From: Isochrysis galbana
Taxonomy: Eukaryota; Haptophyta; Isochrysidales; Isochrysidaceae
NCBI GenBank assembly: GCA_018136815.1
Contig: CM030933.1
Span: 7,070,676-7,134,675, forward strand
Direction of reading: 5' to 3'
Length of the DNA: 64,000 bases
The position numbers and the translations under genes are program-made. The first letter of the stretch is position 1. Every line of letters starts with the position of its first letter. Shown piece by piece: positions 1 to 10,206 of the stretch. The notes under the pieces are model-generated. The model did not search any database, was not told the DNA's origin, and saw nothing but the letters and a program-made list of their open reading frames with translations.

Positions 1-2
1 CC

Positions 3-383
3 GCCGGAGAGCTCGCCCCCGAGGATATTGATGACGGCTTATTCGCAACGCATTTGCATCGCGCAAGCTATTCTGTCCCAACGGATCCAGACCTTGTCAT
101 ACGTACCGGAGGTCATCAGCGCCTCAGCAATTTTCTCCTCTATCAATCTGCATATGCAGAGCTAGTCTACCTTGCTACCTTTTGGCCCGATTTCGATGCC
201 ACCCATCTCGACTGGGCAGTCAGTGAATATGGGCGGCGCCAGAGGACTTTCGGGTCGTTACTTCATGACGAAACAATGATTGAAAGAGGGGATGAGGATC
301 TGGCACTCCATGATGAAGCGACCTTCGAATGTGGCGACAAGGATCGGGCGATGGGCATCAAGCTGGGGGGACTCGAGCGATAG
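3..383 (+). CDS. cis-prenyltransferase (UPP/dehydrodolichyl-diphosphate synthase family), C-terminal part
   Basis: The gene enters from the left edge, so its 5' part is missing. The visible 126 residues match the end of the cis-prenyltransferase family, which condenses isopentenyl diphosphate into long Z-polyprenyl diphosphates used as dolichol or other lipid carriers. Seen: PEDIDDGLFATHL, then DLVIRTGG, QRLSNFLLYQSAYAELVY, WPDFD and a final helix ending RRQRTFG, in the order expected of conserved region V and the C-terminus. About 36 extra acidic residues follow FG before the stop. Odd point: the Glu that normally follows the two glycines (RTGGE or RTSGE) is His here. That position helps bind the metal-diphosphate, so activity could be altered, or this could be a regulatory-type paralog. 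The reading frame is open from base 3. Confidence 0.85.
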   Translation, partial: AGELAPEDIDDGLFATHLHRASYSVPTDPDLVIRTGGHQRLSNFLLYQSAYAELVYLATFWPDFDATHLDWAVSEYGRRQRTFGSLLHDETMIERGDEDLALHDEATFECGDKDRAMGIKLGGLER

Positions 384-554
384 AGGAGGCAATTAAGCTA
401 TCCTCTGGGGGTATGCTATCGATAGGGGGCATCGACCAGATGTAGCACTAATTTCGTCCGATTTTATTCTCGCCAGCCCATGTACATGTGCGGAGTATTA
501 ATGCGTACTAGTACTAGTATTACTACGAGTAGCGCGTTGGGTAATGTCCCATTT

Positions 555-1120
555 CAACTAAGTTTATACTTGGTTCACGCATGGCGGGGCACGAGCCCCC
601 CCCCCCCCCTCTCCACGCCTCCCCCGCCGTGGGGGAGGAACCACCCACGCTCCTGGCATGCTTGATGACTTGCCAGGAGCACATGCTGCCCTGCTGACCC
701 ACGCTCTCCTCCCCACAGGCCACAGGCTCGCCTGGATCGTGCATCCTGGCCCGGCGTGGCCAGCCCATCGCTCCAACCCCCCCTCCCCCCCTGGTCGACA
801 GGCAGACAAGTGCAGCGTGGGGGCCCTTGGGGCTCAGGAGCGCCAGCGCGTGGAGAGGCAGGGGAAGCCAGGGCCCAATCTCCCGCCTCCTCTGCCCCCT
901 GAGCTGGCCTCCAAGCCTCCAGGAGCCTCCTGGAGCCTCCAGGGGTCGCCAGAGGGCAGCTGGAGGCCTGCCGCAGGCGCGCCATCGCGCGTGCCGCAGG
1001 AGAGGGGAGAGAGAGTGCGCGGAGAAGGGGGTGGGCGGAGCTCGAGCTCACCGAAGAATTGCTAAGTCTCGCGCCTGTTTACAGGAGAAGTCGGGGCTAA
1101 GGACGCCGCCAGCCCGGTAG
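555..1120 (+). mobile_element. SINE-A, 5' part: hairpin-headed short retroelement
   Basis: It begins with a stem-loop at 556-575 (AACTAAGT, loop TTAT, ACTTGGTT), followed by CACGCATGG and a C/G-rich body. The body matches the complete copy at 41766-42521 through the gtcgacaggcag, gcgcgccatcgcgcg and cctgtttacagg segments. It stops at 1120, where gypsy-1 has inserted, and resumes at 4147. Long open frames across this body on both strands are products of composition and of repeat sequence, not genes. Confidence 0.75.
1116..1120. repeat. Target-site duplication GGTAG, left copy (gypsy-1)
   Basis: GGTAG lies directly left of the LTR that starts TGACGG at 1121. The same five bases lie directly right of the other LTR at 4147-4151. 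Five bases is the normal duplication size for Ty3/gypsy integrases. Confidence 0.85.
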
Positions 1121-1964
1121 TGACGGATTGGAGGTTATGGATGGGACAGGAGGAACCGAACGGGACGGAAGGTAGGCGGCGGCAGGCACGGCATTTTGGC
1201 CATTGGCGGGCGGGACGGGCAGGCCATCTTCCATGGTTGGGAGATGGATGGCGGGCAGTGGCGAGGGCGAGCGCGAAGACGGAGCGGACATAGCGGATAG
1301 CGAGGGTGAGTGGGTGAGTGAGTGGATTTGGTTGGTGTTGTAAGATTGCTGGTTACGACTGAGCGAGAGCGAGAGCGAAAACGAGGGAGCGAGGAGCGAC
1401 TGGGACGAGGGACGAGGGCGACAGAGGCCGACAGGGTACCAATCCGATGAGTCCGACAACAATCCGAGACACGCACACCTGACTTTCACCCAACATTCCT
1501 CCACACTAACGTATCTTTCTCCACTTGGGCGGGGAAAACACAGAAGGAAGGAAACAAGGAAGAGAAAGCCGACAAGAGAGCGATGATGCGACGGAAGAGC
1601 CGACGGCGAACGGCGGTTACCGCGAACGAACAGATAGAAAGTAAGGAGGGAATCTACGAGCGTAAACCGGAAGGGGAGAGAGGGTAGGCTTCGCGCGGGG
1701 GAAAGGTCCGCAACGACGAACACCTACGACGAGAGCGAGAACGAGCGCGGGGGAACGACAGCAAGGAGGGACCAAAGGCAGAGCAAGGCCCAAGGTGCAA
1801 AGGAGCGAAACAGGAGCGAGACAGGCCACAAAGGGGCGCAACGGCAAGGAGCGAGGGGCGAGTTACGAGTGCAGAGTTCTACAAGTTACGAGTAAAACCC
1901 CGCGGCAACAAGAACGACTGGGCTCGAAGACGCCTAAGGTCGGAAGTCGATCGCGGATGCGACA
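1121..1964 (-). repeat. gypsy-1 LTR, left copy (3' LTR in element sense)
   Basis: An 844-bp direct repeat of 3303-4146, apparently identical to it, which implies a recent insertion. On the minus strand it runs from TGTCGCATCCGCGATCG to ATCCGTCA, so it has TG...CA ends. On the internal side it is preceded by a purine run (tctagcagggggg) that can serve as polypurine tract. The long serine/arginine-rich open frames inside both LTR copies are low-complexity by-products, apart from the gag start described separately. Confidence 0.9.
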
Positions 1965-2050
1965 CCCCCCTGCTAGAATCGAGCGTCCTCGCGAGGTAGA
2001 GGTGAGCGAAACAGATGGGGACAGAAAGCAAAGACAAGGCAAATAAGCAA

Positions 2051-2860
2051 TTAAGGTGAGCCACACCCGTCCGGACTGGGAGGTGAAGAATCGGCGGTCG
2101 GCACGGCAGTCCGCAAGACCGCAGGATTCAGTATAATAGTCCCCTCTCTTCTCTCTTTTACGAGAGTTTTACCTGAGGGTTTAGGCGGAGACGTCACCGG
2201 CGTCTCTTCGTTAGCCGCGACGAGACGGGAAACCGCGTCGGCGTCGCTATGGTTAGCACCAGGTTTGTGTTCGACTGTGAAGCGATACTCGGCCAATTTG
2301 AGAGCCCAGCGCATTAAGCGTGATGCTGGTCCTCCTTGGACGGTGTCCTTCATCGTATGTAGCCAACGTAGAGCTTGGTGGTCTATAACAAGCCGAAAAT
2401 GGCGGCCCCAGAGGTAAGGGCGCCAATTACGGATGCTCTCGAGAGCGGCGAGTAGCTCCACCTCGGTGGTGCTCCAGTGTCGCTCGGCAGCAGTCAGCCG
2501 ACGGCCATAATACGCCACAACATGTTCGTGACCATGATCATCAATCTGGGAAAGCACGCCGCCAATGCCGAGGGTGCTCGCGGCGTCGGTCTTGACGATG
2601 AATTCTTTATCCTGGCGCGGCGCGGCCAACACCGGCGCCGATGTAATAAGCTCAATGAGGCGCTGGACAGCGCGCTGGCACTCCGGGGTTTGGGAGACCA
2701 CAGCCACGTCTACGCCAGTACGGGTTAGGTCCGTAAGAGGGGCGGCGAGATGCGAAAAGCCTTTGATAAAACGACGATAGTACGAGCACAGGTAGCTTCG
2801 ACGCCGCCAAATAGCATTTTCGCGTAATGGTGCATCTTGGGATTCTCTACCGCCAGGAAA
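2051..2860 (-). pseudogene. Ty3/gypsy pol fragment: end of reverse transcriptase plus RNase H (gypsy-1)
   Basis: The minus-strand frame reads YYRRFIKGFSHLAAPLTDLT (RT thumb). RNase H follows, with FIVKTDAASTLGIGGVLSQ, YYGRRLTAAERHWSTTEVELLA, RPYLWGRHFRLVIDHQALRWL and ALKLAEYRFTVEHKPG. It then stops shortly before the polypurine tract. Protease, most of RT and all of integrase are absent, so this copy cannot be autonomous. The part just upstream (about 2780-2900) reads in another frame like a gag capsid piece (RLTDTAAAAAQFRRRLNAR). A deletion has therefore joined gag to the RT thumb. Confidence 0.85.
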
Positions 2861-2915
2861 GGGGCTCGTGCGTTGAGGCGACGGCGAAATTGGGCAGCTG
2901 CGGCGGCGGTGTCGG

Positions 2916-3473
2916 TTAGGCGTTCCGGAGTGGTATGGATCCATCGAAGGCCGGCATTCGACAGATAAGTGCACGGAGGGTGGAGGGTGGGGGTGGGGCA
3001 CCGCCCTCGTCTTCAGGCGGGGGTGGGTAGTGCGGCAAAGCCAAAGCGGGCAAGGTTTCAGTGGAAGCGGGCATTGGCCCGCTCCTCACTGCACCGGAGG
3101 GCGACGGGGGCGAGGATGGAGGCGCGGCGCCGAACTCGGAAGGGTCTGGGGGAGCGGTGGCTGCGGCCTCGGCGTGCGAGTGGGCGAAGGGTTCGGCGTC
3201 GGTGGGAAGCAGAGCGGGTAGCGGGCCCGACTCTGTGGATTTGGGGCTCTGGAGCTCCTGTGGCGGGTCCGGCGCGGGACGCGACGACTCGGATTCTTCA
3301 CCTGACGGATTGGAGGTTATGGATGGGACAGGAGGAACCGAACGGGACGGAAGGTAGGCGGCGGCAGGCACGGCATTTTGGCCATTGGCGGGCGGGACGG
3401 GCAGGCCATCTTCCATGGTTGGGAGATGGATGGCGGGCAGTGGCGAGGGCGAGCGCGAAGACGGAGCGGACAT
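2916..3473 (-). CDS. gypsy-1 gag-like N-terminal reading frame starting inside the LTR
   Basis: The frame starts at ATG 3473, about 170 nt inside the 5' LTR (right copy), with MSAPSSRSPSPLPA. It crosses the LTR/internal junction at 3303/3302 without interruption and continues as a proline-, serine- and acid-rich segment before stopping at 2916. No TGG-type primer-binding site follows the LTR; the junction reads CCGTCA then GGTGAAGAATCC. The same leader (MSAPSPRSP or MSASSPRSASP) is found in the LTR at 17337 (-) and the LTR at 61638 (+), which supports a real coding start within the LTR. The assignment to gag is an inference from position and composition. Confidence 0.5.
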   Translation of the reverse strand: MSAPSSRSPSPLPAIHLPTMEDGLPVPPANGQNAVPAAAYLPSRSVPPVPSITSNPSGEESESSRPAPDPPQELQSPKSTESGPLPALLPTDAEPFAHSHAEAAATAPPDPSEFGAAPPSSPPSPSGAVRSGPMPASTETLPALALPHYPPPPEDEGGAPPPPSTLRALICRMPAFDGSIPLRNA

Positions 3474-4146
3474 AGCGGATAGCGAGGGTGAGTGGGTGAG
3501 TGAGTGGATTTGGTTGGTGTTGTAAGATTGCTGGTTACGACTGAGCGAGAGCGAGAGCGAAAACGAGGGAGCGAGGAGCGACTGGGACGAGGGACGAGGG
3601 CGACAGAGGCCGACAGGGTACCAATCCGATGAGTCCGACAACAATCCGAGACACGCACACCTGACTTTCACCCAACATTCCTCCACACTAACGTATCTTT
3701 CTCCACTTGGGCGGGGAAAACACAGAAGGAAGGAAACAAGGAAGAGAAAGCCGACAAGAGAGCGATGATGCGACGGAAGAGCCGACGGCGAACGGCGGTT
3801 ACCGCGAACGAACAGATAGAAAGTAAGGAGGGAATCTACGAGCGTAAACCGGAAGGGGAGAGAGGGTAGGCTTCGCGCGGGGGAAAGGTCCGCAACGACG
3901 AACACCTACGACGAGAGCGAGAACGAGCGCGGGGGAACGACAGCAAGGAGGGACCAAAGGCAGAGCAAGGCCCAAGGTGCAAAGGAGCGAAACAGGAGCG
4001 AGACAGGCCACAAAGGGGCGCAACGGCAAGGAGCGAGGGGCGAGTTACGAGTGCAGAGTTCTACAAGTTACGAGTAAAACCCCGCGGCAACAAGAACGAC
4101 TGGGCTCGAAGACGCCTAAGGTCGGAAGTCGATCGCGGATGCGACA
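3303..4146 (-). repeat. gypsy-1 LTR, right copy (5' LTR in element sense)
   Basis: Same 844-bp sequence as 1121-1964. The element is transcribed leftwards from this copy. It carries the apparent gag start at 3473. Followed on the right by the GGTAG duplication at 4147-4151. Confidence 0.9.
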
Positions 4147-4304
4147 GGTAGGCGCAGGAGGAAGGGGGGAACGGACCACCGGGGGGGGGGGGGGGGGCAC
4201 CGGGCCATATCTAACTAACTAAGCCCTTCACCCCTATCCCCCTAGTAGTGCACGGGGGGAGTCGCCTGATGGCGGGGGGGAAAGGGCCGGTGGAGTGGGG
4301 GTGC
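4147..4304 (+). mobile_element. SINE-A, 3' part resumed after gypsy-1
   Basis: From the second GGTAG the sequence continues as the 3' half of the short element: gcaggaggaaggggg, the phrase cttcacccctatcccccta, then gtagtgcacgggggg and the gtggagtgggggtg segment. This is the same order as in the complete copy at about 42297-42443. The terminal tail of that copy is missing here; after about 4304 the sequence belongs to another repeat. Confidence 0.7.
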
Positions 4305-4500
4305 CCTTCCCTCCTGGCTCTGGCGCCCCCGTCTTCTCTTACCCAAACGGGGCGAGAAGACACGTTTCTGCCGGAGGGGAGAGCTGCCGCTCCCCCCTCC
4401 CCTCCCTCTTCCCTTTTCCTCCTCTCTTCCCTGCGGCGGGGGCCCATGGCGCGCGCGCCTGCGGCCCCTCTTCAGCAGGTCCCCAGGAGGCCGACAGGGG
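4305..4500. repeat. GC-rich dispersed repeat, also at 33755-33880 in inverted orientation
   Basis: The stretch gtcttctcttacccaaa ... ggcgagaagacacg ... ggaggggagagctgcc reappears reverse-complemented at about 33790-33865. No coding signal was recognised. It is probably another retroelement body segment. Confidence 0.5.
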
Positions 4501-4863
4501 CCTGAGAGCGCAGCTCAGGGGGCAGGTGAGGCTGGGGCATGGCCCTGGCCCCTCCTGCCTCTCCCTCGCTGTCTCTCGAGCCCCTGCCAGTCGACTGGAG
4601 CTGGCTGGGGGGTCCTGATCAGGGGGGCCCAGGGGGAGGAGGGGCTGGTCAGAGGGATGGGCAGGCCACGACGGACGACGGGCCAGGGCGGGCGAGTCAG
4701 GCGGGCTTGTGGGGAGAGGAATGGGTCAGCAGGGCTGTGTGCTCCTGGCAAGCCATCAGGCGTGCCAGGAGAGTGGGTGGTTCCTCCCCCATGGCAGGGG
4801 AGGAGTGGAGAGAGAGGGGGGCTCGTGCCCCCCCATGGGCGAACTAAGTATAAACTTAGTTCC
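4501..4863 (-). mobile_element. SINE-B, truncated hairpin-headed short retroelement
   Basis: The minus-strand 5' end is the perfect stem-loop at 4842-4861, AACTAAGTATAAACTTAGTT on the plus strand. After it the minus strand reads CGCCCATGGGGGGGCACGAG and the same C-rich body as SINE-A. It is cut short at about 4500. The roughly 230 bases to the right (4864-5092) show nothing recognisable apart from the 3' flank of the transporter gene. Confidence 0.7.
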
Positions 4864-5092
4864 GGTGAGAATTATCAAAAGGTTTAATTATTTAGTACCA
4901 GCGTTTGGAGCCATGCGAGAGGTGGGATTTTTAACAAGTTTTTTTTAAATGAAGGAGGTAGGAGAATGGCACAAGCACGCTGAGCGCTGAGCATTGTTAA
5001 CGGGGAGCGTATACTATAGGCAATATAGAAAGACTCTCATTGCTTGGTAATAGAAGGTCGTTGTCCTTGCTCCATGAGCGGCAAGTCGGCTT

Positions 5093-7322
5093 TCATAGCA
5101 TTTCAGATATGGTGACAGCCGTGGAGAGAATTGAGATGGTGATACCGACCAGGAAGAGAGAAGCGCAAGACGCCTTACCACCGATCGATCTCACTTCCGG
5201 AAGGTTGTAGTGCCATGCAAAGGCTGCGGGTAGAATGAAGCATACAAAAGCGGAAGCAGTGCCGCCCAAAAGCTACATAGGAGGAAAGCACATGATTTTG
5301 GGTAGAACGTGTCAGCTCGCGGCAGATTGCCCAGATGAGGGAAAGAAATGAAGTCAAGCTGGCGATTGATCATGCATGTGAAGGGATGGCCGGGAGCACC
5401 TGAAAGACGATGTTGATGCCCGGTACAAAGAGAGCAATCAAAAGTGACAGCCCCGCGATGACAATTGTGAGCACAACCCGTCGCTTGGCTGACATGGTGG
5501 AATAAACCAAGTTTGCATCGTCTGCGTATCGAGTACTCGGAGGCGATGCAGGCGGGATCTCTCCTCTCCAAAAGGCAATGAATCTCTGTAGAATCACGTC
5601 GACGGTGTATCTGTGGGAAGGGAACCGCACCTCTCTTAAGCGGGGTCGCGATCAAAGATGTGTGGCGTGCCATATCGTATACCAACCATTACACGCGGGG
5701 ATGACCATGAATTGGCATGCTTTTTATTGAGGCTGATCGTTGATTGCCGAAGGGAACGGTGGTGCAACCGGGACTTGGGAAGGGGCCGTGGCGGAGGTGC
5801 ACCGGCAAGGGAAGATGTTGAGAGGATACGCCATGAGCACCGTGAGCAAGATCGCACAATACGAGGGAGCCATGAGGCGTGAATGGACGTCATCAAGCTT
5901 GTAGTTGGACAATACGTTGGCGTGTACATTTTGGGGGAAATTGGCATAGCCAGCCGCACCAATGAGAGCGTAACACATGAGGCACAACATTGAAGAGCGA
6001 CGAGAAATGAGGCGCATGGTCTATGCAATCAGGCGTGCAAGGACTAGTCAAGGACGGGTCCTAGGGCAAGCTATCCGTTAAGGATAGCGGGTGGTTTGGA
6101 GAGCACTTGGGCCGATCTCTGCAGGAGCAGATATCACCTCCGGAGTCCTTTGCTCAAGCTCAGCATACATTGAAGGCACATTGACTTGGCAAGTGAAGGC
6201 GAAGATGAGGATGGCGAGGGAGGAAAGAGAGGCGGGGCCGAGGTGAAGCGCTTGAACCTGCGATTGTGGAGGATCTGCCTTATAATCCGTGCCAACTCAA
6301 CAGCTTGCACTAGCTTATGCTGGATGTGCTTAGGCAACCTAAAGTGAAAACCAGATTTCTTGAGCCCTCAGGGGCTCAAGCCAAGGACATGAAGGCGAGT
6401 AGCGAAACAATGCAAGAAGCTATGCTGCATGTTGGCATCGGACAACGAACGGCAATGCTTGCCACAGTACCTGCTCAACTGTAAGCTCGGGCGCCGCAGC
6501 ACACTCGTAGACTGAGTGTACAGCGACGGAGAGCACAAGATATATGAGCGAGACGACGCCGAACGTAGAGGATGCCTCAAATGCGGATAGGTTTTCCGCG
6601 AGGGAAAGTGGAAGCATCACTACGCCCCATAGTACGCAAAGCACGCGACGTTTAGAGAGGAAGAGCGGGCCAATAGGCGATCCGGCCACTGCATCCTTTA
6701 AAGCACGCATGCGCAGTACTGGCTCGAGGATATCTCCTGCGGCCACAGTGTACGCAACACAGGTCCCGAAACAGAAAGCCACAATGGAAACCTCCACAAG
6801 GACTCCCATAGGACGACCAAAGGCGTGGACCGTCAGCTCCTCGTACGAGAAGAGCCTGGTGGCGTCCATCGCTGCTGTGAGGAGAGAGATGGAGTGGTAC
6901 GTTGCAGCAGCTGTCACCACCAGCAGTGCAATTCCTAGCACCAGGCCCATCTGACTTATAGCATACGGCAGCGATAGAGCGCCGGCACCAAGTGTGGCTG
7001 AGCACATAGTGAAGACCATGCCCCACGGTCCGGTGCTCGGCTTCGAAGCCTGCGCCTTCTTGGAAACTATTAGGTGAGCAAGCTGTGGCGCGCTGATCGA
7101 AGGCTTCGGCGGCTCTGCTTCCGAGAGGAGCGGCAGCACCCGCTCTGCGGGCTGGTCTCCCCAGCGCGGCGATCGGCGCCACGGCGTGAGGAGTGGCCTC
7201 AGGTTGGGCAGGTAGCCGCGGTGCGCCACCTCCCTCTGGAATGGGCTTTCACGGCTCGCTTGGCCAGCCTCGTACATGACTGGCAGCGTGGTGGCACGCC
7301 CAATCCGACGCGTGTCGGCCAT
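5093..7322 (-). CDS. SLC38/AAAP-type neutral amino-acid transporter, five exons
   Basis: A membrane symporter of the amino acid/auxin permease superfamily, probably at the plasma or vacuolar membrane. Exons read from GT-AG boundaries: 6471-7322, 6138-6257, 5803-6020, 5400-5610 and 5093-5272, giving about 526 residues in one open frame. Exon 1 has a soluble head of about 95 residues, then TLGAGALSLPYAISQMG, the family's first transmembrane signature. Exon 2 carries LIFAFTCQVNVPSMYAEL. Exon 3 carries CYALIGAAGYANFPQNV and TVLMAYPLNIFPCR. Exon 4 carries RRVVLTIVIAGLSLLIALFV, and exon 5 carries LLGGTASAFVCFILPAAFAW. These match the SLC38 order of about 11 helices. The split Arg codon across exons 3/4 (cg, then a) and the frame agreement at every junction support the model. 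Upstream lies simple-sequence DNA. Amino-acid specificity cannot be read from the sequence. Confidence 0.85.
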
Positions 7323-7378
7323 TTGCCCAGAGGACTCACGCAGCGGCGGTGTGCCGTGCCACCGCGAGGAACCCGAGC

Positions 7379-7380
7379 TC

Positions 7381-7427
<47 letters not shown>

Positions 7428-7480
7428 TTATGTGTGTGTATGTGAATGTGTGAGCAGGGGGGGGGGGGGGGGGGGGGGGG
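7379..7480. repeat. Simple-sequence tract: (TC)n, (GT)n and a 24-base G run
   Basis: Alternating TC runs from about 7379 to 7419 and a GT-rich run to about 7442. After tgagca comes an uninterrupted G run at 7457-7480. It lies just upstream of the transporter start codon. The G-run length may be a sequencing or assembly estimate. Confidence 0.9.
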
Positions 7481-8167
7481 ACACGCCGCCCAGCGGCGGA
7501 GGGGGACAGGACGGGAGGAGCTCTCTCTTTTTCTCTTTTCTTGTTCCGAGGTGCGTGCGGCAGGCCGTCAGAGGCGCGGAGGGAAAGGGCCTCCCGCTGC
7601 AGAAGGAGAGCTTTGGGGGGGACCCTGACCTTTTTATTAACATATTGTCAATCATAGATACAAATAGTGGCTTGGGGGATATTTACATTTAAATGACTCG
7701 TGGAATATGGGGGTAAATAGGTGACCATCTAGATACTAGATAGATGTCTTACAAACTTCTTAATAGTCTTGTCGCCCTCGCGGCCCTGAACTTCTGTCTC
7801 GCAGCCACGCCCGCGCACTTCTCCGCTCCCTCCTCCTGACTTGCGACTTGCGGCATTGCGACACCTCGGCCGTGTGCGAGCTGTGTGCCGTGCGCATGTG
7901 CATGCGCGGACGTCATCGCTAGGGCACCAAGGTTTGACATTTGCTTGATAGTCAATATGGGATATGGGGCGTCAGACCCCTAATTTAATTGTTATTGTTG
8001 TCTATCTAGACATCTTTTAGGTGAAAGAAACAAAGAACAAAGAAACACATCTCTCAGTCGGAGCGACGTCCAGTTCGGCTCGTGCGAGCCGAATACGGTC
8101 CGTTTTCGCATACGTCCAAATACGGTAAATACGAATCTACCATCTAGGATTTTTCCTCGTCACCCTT
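7481..8167. other. Intergenic stretch between two divergent genes, no gene recognised
   Basis: Mixed GC-rich and AT-rich DNA. At about 7755-7775 the phrase acaaacttcttaatagtc matches the 3' ends of the LINE/SINE elements in reverse orientation, so a short retroelement remnant is likely there. The rest shows no coding pattern. It separates the transporter (-) from TTC8 (+), so promoters of both genes should lie here. Confidence 0.4.
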
Positions 8168-8228
8168 ACTCTAGAGCTCTAGAGTAGGAGTAGGAGTACT
8201 TTACTCCTAGAGGCTACTCTAGAGCTAA
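8168..8228. promoter_or_regulatory. Palindromic CTCTAGAG cluster upstream of TTC8
   Basis: ACTCTAGAGCTCTAGAGT at 8168-8185 is an 18-bp perfect palindrome. It is followed by taggagtaggagtac and a second tactctagagct near 8215-8225. A close relative lies upstream of TTI1 (16981-17023), and shorter TAGAGCTCT or AGCTCTAG forms lie by the RRM gene and the NEK/TenI promoter. Function is inferred only from this recurring position. Confidence 0.4.
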
Positions 8229-8442
8229 AATTGCCCGAGAGAGAGGAGAGAGAGCTGTTGGCGGCCCCCCTCGCTCAAGGGGGCGGCGGCGCGGAGAGCC
8301 AGCTAACGAGCGAGCCAGCGAGCGAGTGAGAGTGCAGGGCGTGTGCAGGCAGCCGGCCCGCTTGCATCACTGCCCTCCCTCCCCTCCCTCCCGCCCCCCC
8401 CCCCCCTTCCCCCCCCCTTCTTCACCCACCAAGTCGACCCCA

Positions 8443-10060
8443 ATGGCTGCTGAGCCTGACCCAGTCTGGCTTGCGATGCACCACTTCAACCGCGGCGAAT
8501 ACGAGGCATGTGCCGCTCGATGCACGGAGCTGCTCGCAGCCAATCCGCTCGACCAGGCGGTGTGGTGCCTTAAGACGCGCGCGCTCACGATGTCCGCTTA
8601 TGTCGATGACCTTGATTTTGAGGAGGAGGGCGCCGCCGACGTGCTGCTCGACGAGAATGCCACTGCCGCCCTCCCACGCCCAGGCACCTCGCTCTCACGC
8701 CCCAAAACGCAGGCAAATACACCAGGCCTTCCCGGGATGGGCATGCGGCCCATCTCCGCGAGCGGTCGCCCACTCTCGGGTTATGCGCGGCCTGGCACCG
8801 GGTCCGCACGCCCTGACACCAAGGCGGGCCTCTCGGGTGCACTCGCCGGCGCGCGGCCGGGCACCTCGCGCCCAATGACGACGATGGGCAGGCTGGTCCG
8901 GCTTGGCACTGCGTCCATGGCGCAAGAGGCGGGCGGGCCGTTCATCAACGCGGACCGGCTCGACCTCCGCAAGTATGCGCAGCGGCCCGCACTCTCGCGC
9001 GCACTCTTCGACTATATCCTCTATGTGGACCACAACCCCAAGAAAGCCCTTGAGCTAGCCGCTCTAGCGACGGCGGCCGCCAAGTTTGAGGACTGGTGGT
9101 GGAAAGAGCGGCTTGGAAAGTGCTACTACATGCTTGGGCTGCAGCGCGAGGCTGAGAAGCAGTTCTCATCGTCCATTAAGTCGCAACCAATGGTGGCCAC
9201 CTACCTGCAGCTTGCCAACATCTCGTTGCGCCTCGACCAGCCCAAGAATGCGCTCCTTGTATTCCAGCAGGGCGCAGACCGATTCTCCTCGGACACGTCG
9301 CTGCTAATCGGTGCCGCGCGCGTTCATGAGGCGCTCGGTGACTTGCCCTTAGCGTTGGCGCAGTACAAGAAAGTTCTGGCCATGGACCCTTCGAACGTGG
9401 AGGGCATCGCATGCATCGCAGCCCACCACTTTTACTCGGACCAACCTGAGCTCGCCCTACGCTTCTACCGTCGACTCCTGCAGATGGGCATCAACAACAC
9501 GGAGATCTGGACAAATCTGGGGCTTTGCTGTTTTTACAGCTCGCAGTACGACATGACACTCTCCTGCTTCGAGAAGGCCCTTGCTCTCGCGTCCGACGAC
9601 GCGATGGCCGACATATGGTACAACATTGGCCAAGTGGCTATCGGAATTGGAGATCTCGGCCTCGCATACCAGTCCTTCAAGATTGCTGTGTCGGTGCGTA
9701 TTGCTCGGCTCCGTCCCGGGCATGGCGTGCCCCGCGCCCACGCCTCAATCTACGACATAAGCGTATGCTCCCTCGTCTGGACTGCAGGTGGACGCCAACC
9801 ATGCCGAGTCCTATGGCAACCTTGGGGTGCTCGAGTTGCGAAAGGGCCACATTGACGCGGCGCGCTCCAATTTCCAGGCGGTACAGCAGCTCGCGCCACA
9901 AATGTTCGAGCCCTTTTTCAACGGGGCCCTCCTCGCCTATAAGCTGGGCGAGTTCCAGGAGTCGTACGACCTGGCTCAAAAGGCACTCGCCGCCTTCCCC
10001 GATCACGTCGATAGCTTGGAACTTCTTAATCAGCTAGATCAACACTTTGGGATGCTCTGA
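8443..10060 (+). CDS. TTC8: Tetratricopeptide repeat protein 8 / Bardet-Biedl syndrome 8 protein (BBSome subunit)
   Basis: BBS8 is a TPR subunit of the BBSome, the coat that moves membrane proteins into and out of cilia, so the organism very probably builds flagella. Two exons, 8443-9693 and 9788-10060, with a 94-nt GT-AG intron, give 507 residues, close to the vertebrate protein. Seen: the TTC8 N-terminus with LLDENATAALPRPGTSLSRP, the short Arg/Pro/Gly repeats (GRPLSGYARPGTGSARP), VRLGTASM, GPFINADRLDLRKYAQRP, the DWWWKERLGKCYYMLGLQ block, HFYSDQPELALRFYRRLLQM, NLGLCCFYSSQYDMTL, and the ending FPDHVDSLELLNQLDQHF. TPR units fill the region from residue 200 to the end. The start ATG follows a C-rich leader and gives MAAEPDPVWLAMHHFNRGEY, aligned with the usual start. 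A CTCTAGAG palindrome lies 258 bp upstream. Confidence 0.95.
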
Positions 10061-10206
10061 TTTGTTGTGGCGCACATGTGCCAATATAATACTAATTAAA
10101 AAAGCTTCTGAAGTTTCAGGGCTAGAAAAACATTCTTGAAGGCGTCGGCTAAGCTACTAGAGAGTAGAGACCCTCCCTTGAACCTACTTTTATTAATCAT
10201 TTTAAA

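Noticed and set aside
575-1065. Overlapping open frames of 80-160 codons on both strands
   Set aside because: They fall entirely in the C/G-rich body of SINE-A; the same region in other SINE copies is broken by frameshifts, so it is not protein-coding.
1097-1847. Long serine/arginine- and leucine-rich frames on the minus strand, repeated at 2916-4029
   Set aside because: They lie in the two LTR copies of gypsy-1 and are compositional. Only the part from ATG 3473 onward, which continues into the internal region and is conserved in other LTRs, was kept.
7457-7480. G run as a functional quadruplex regulator of the transporter
   Set aside because: A 24-base G homopolymer could form a quadruplex, but similar runs occur at 4181-4197, 31332-31344 and 43507-43526 in unrelated repeat contexts, and run lengths may be assembly estimates.
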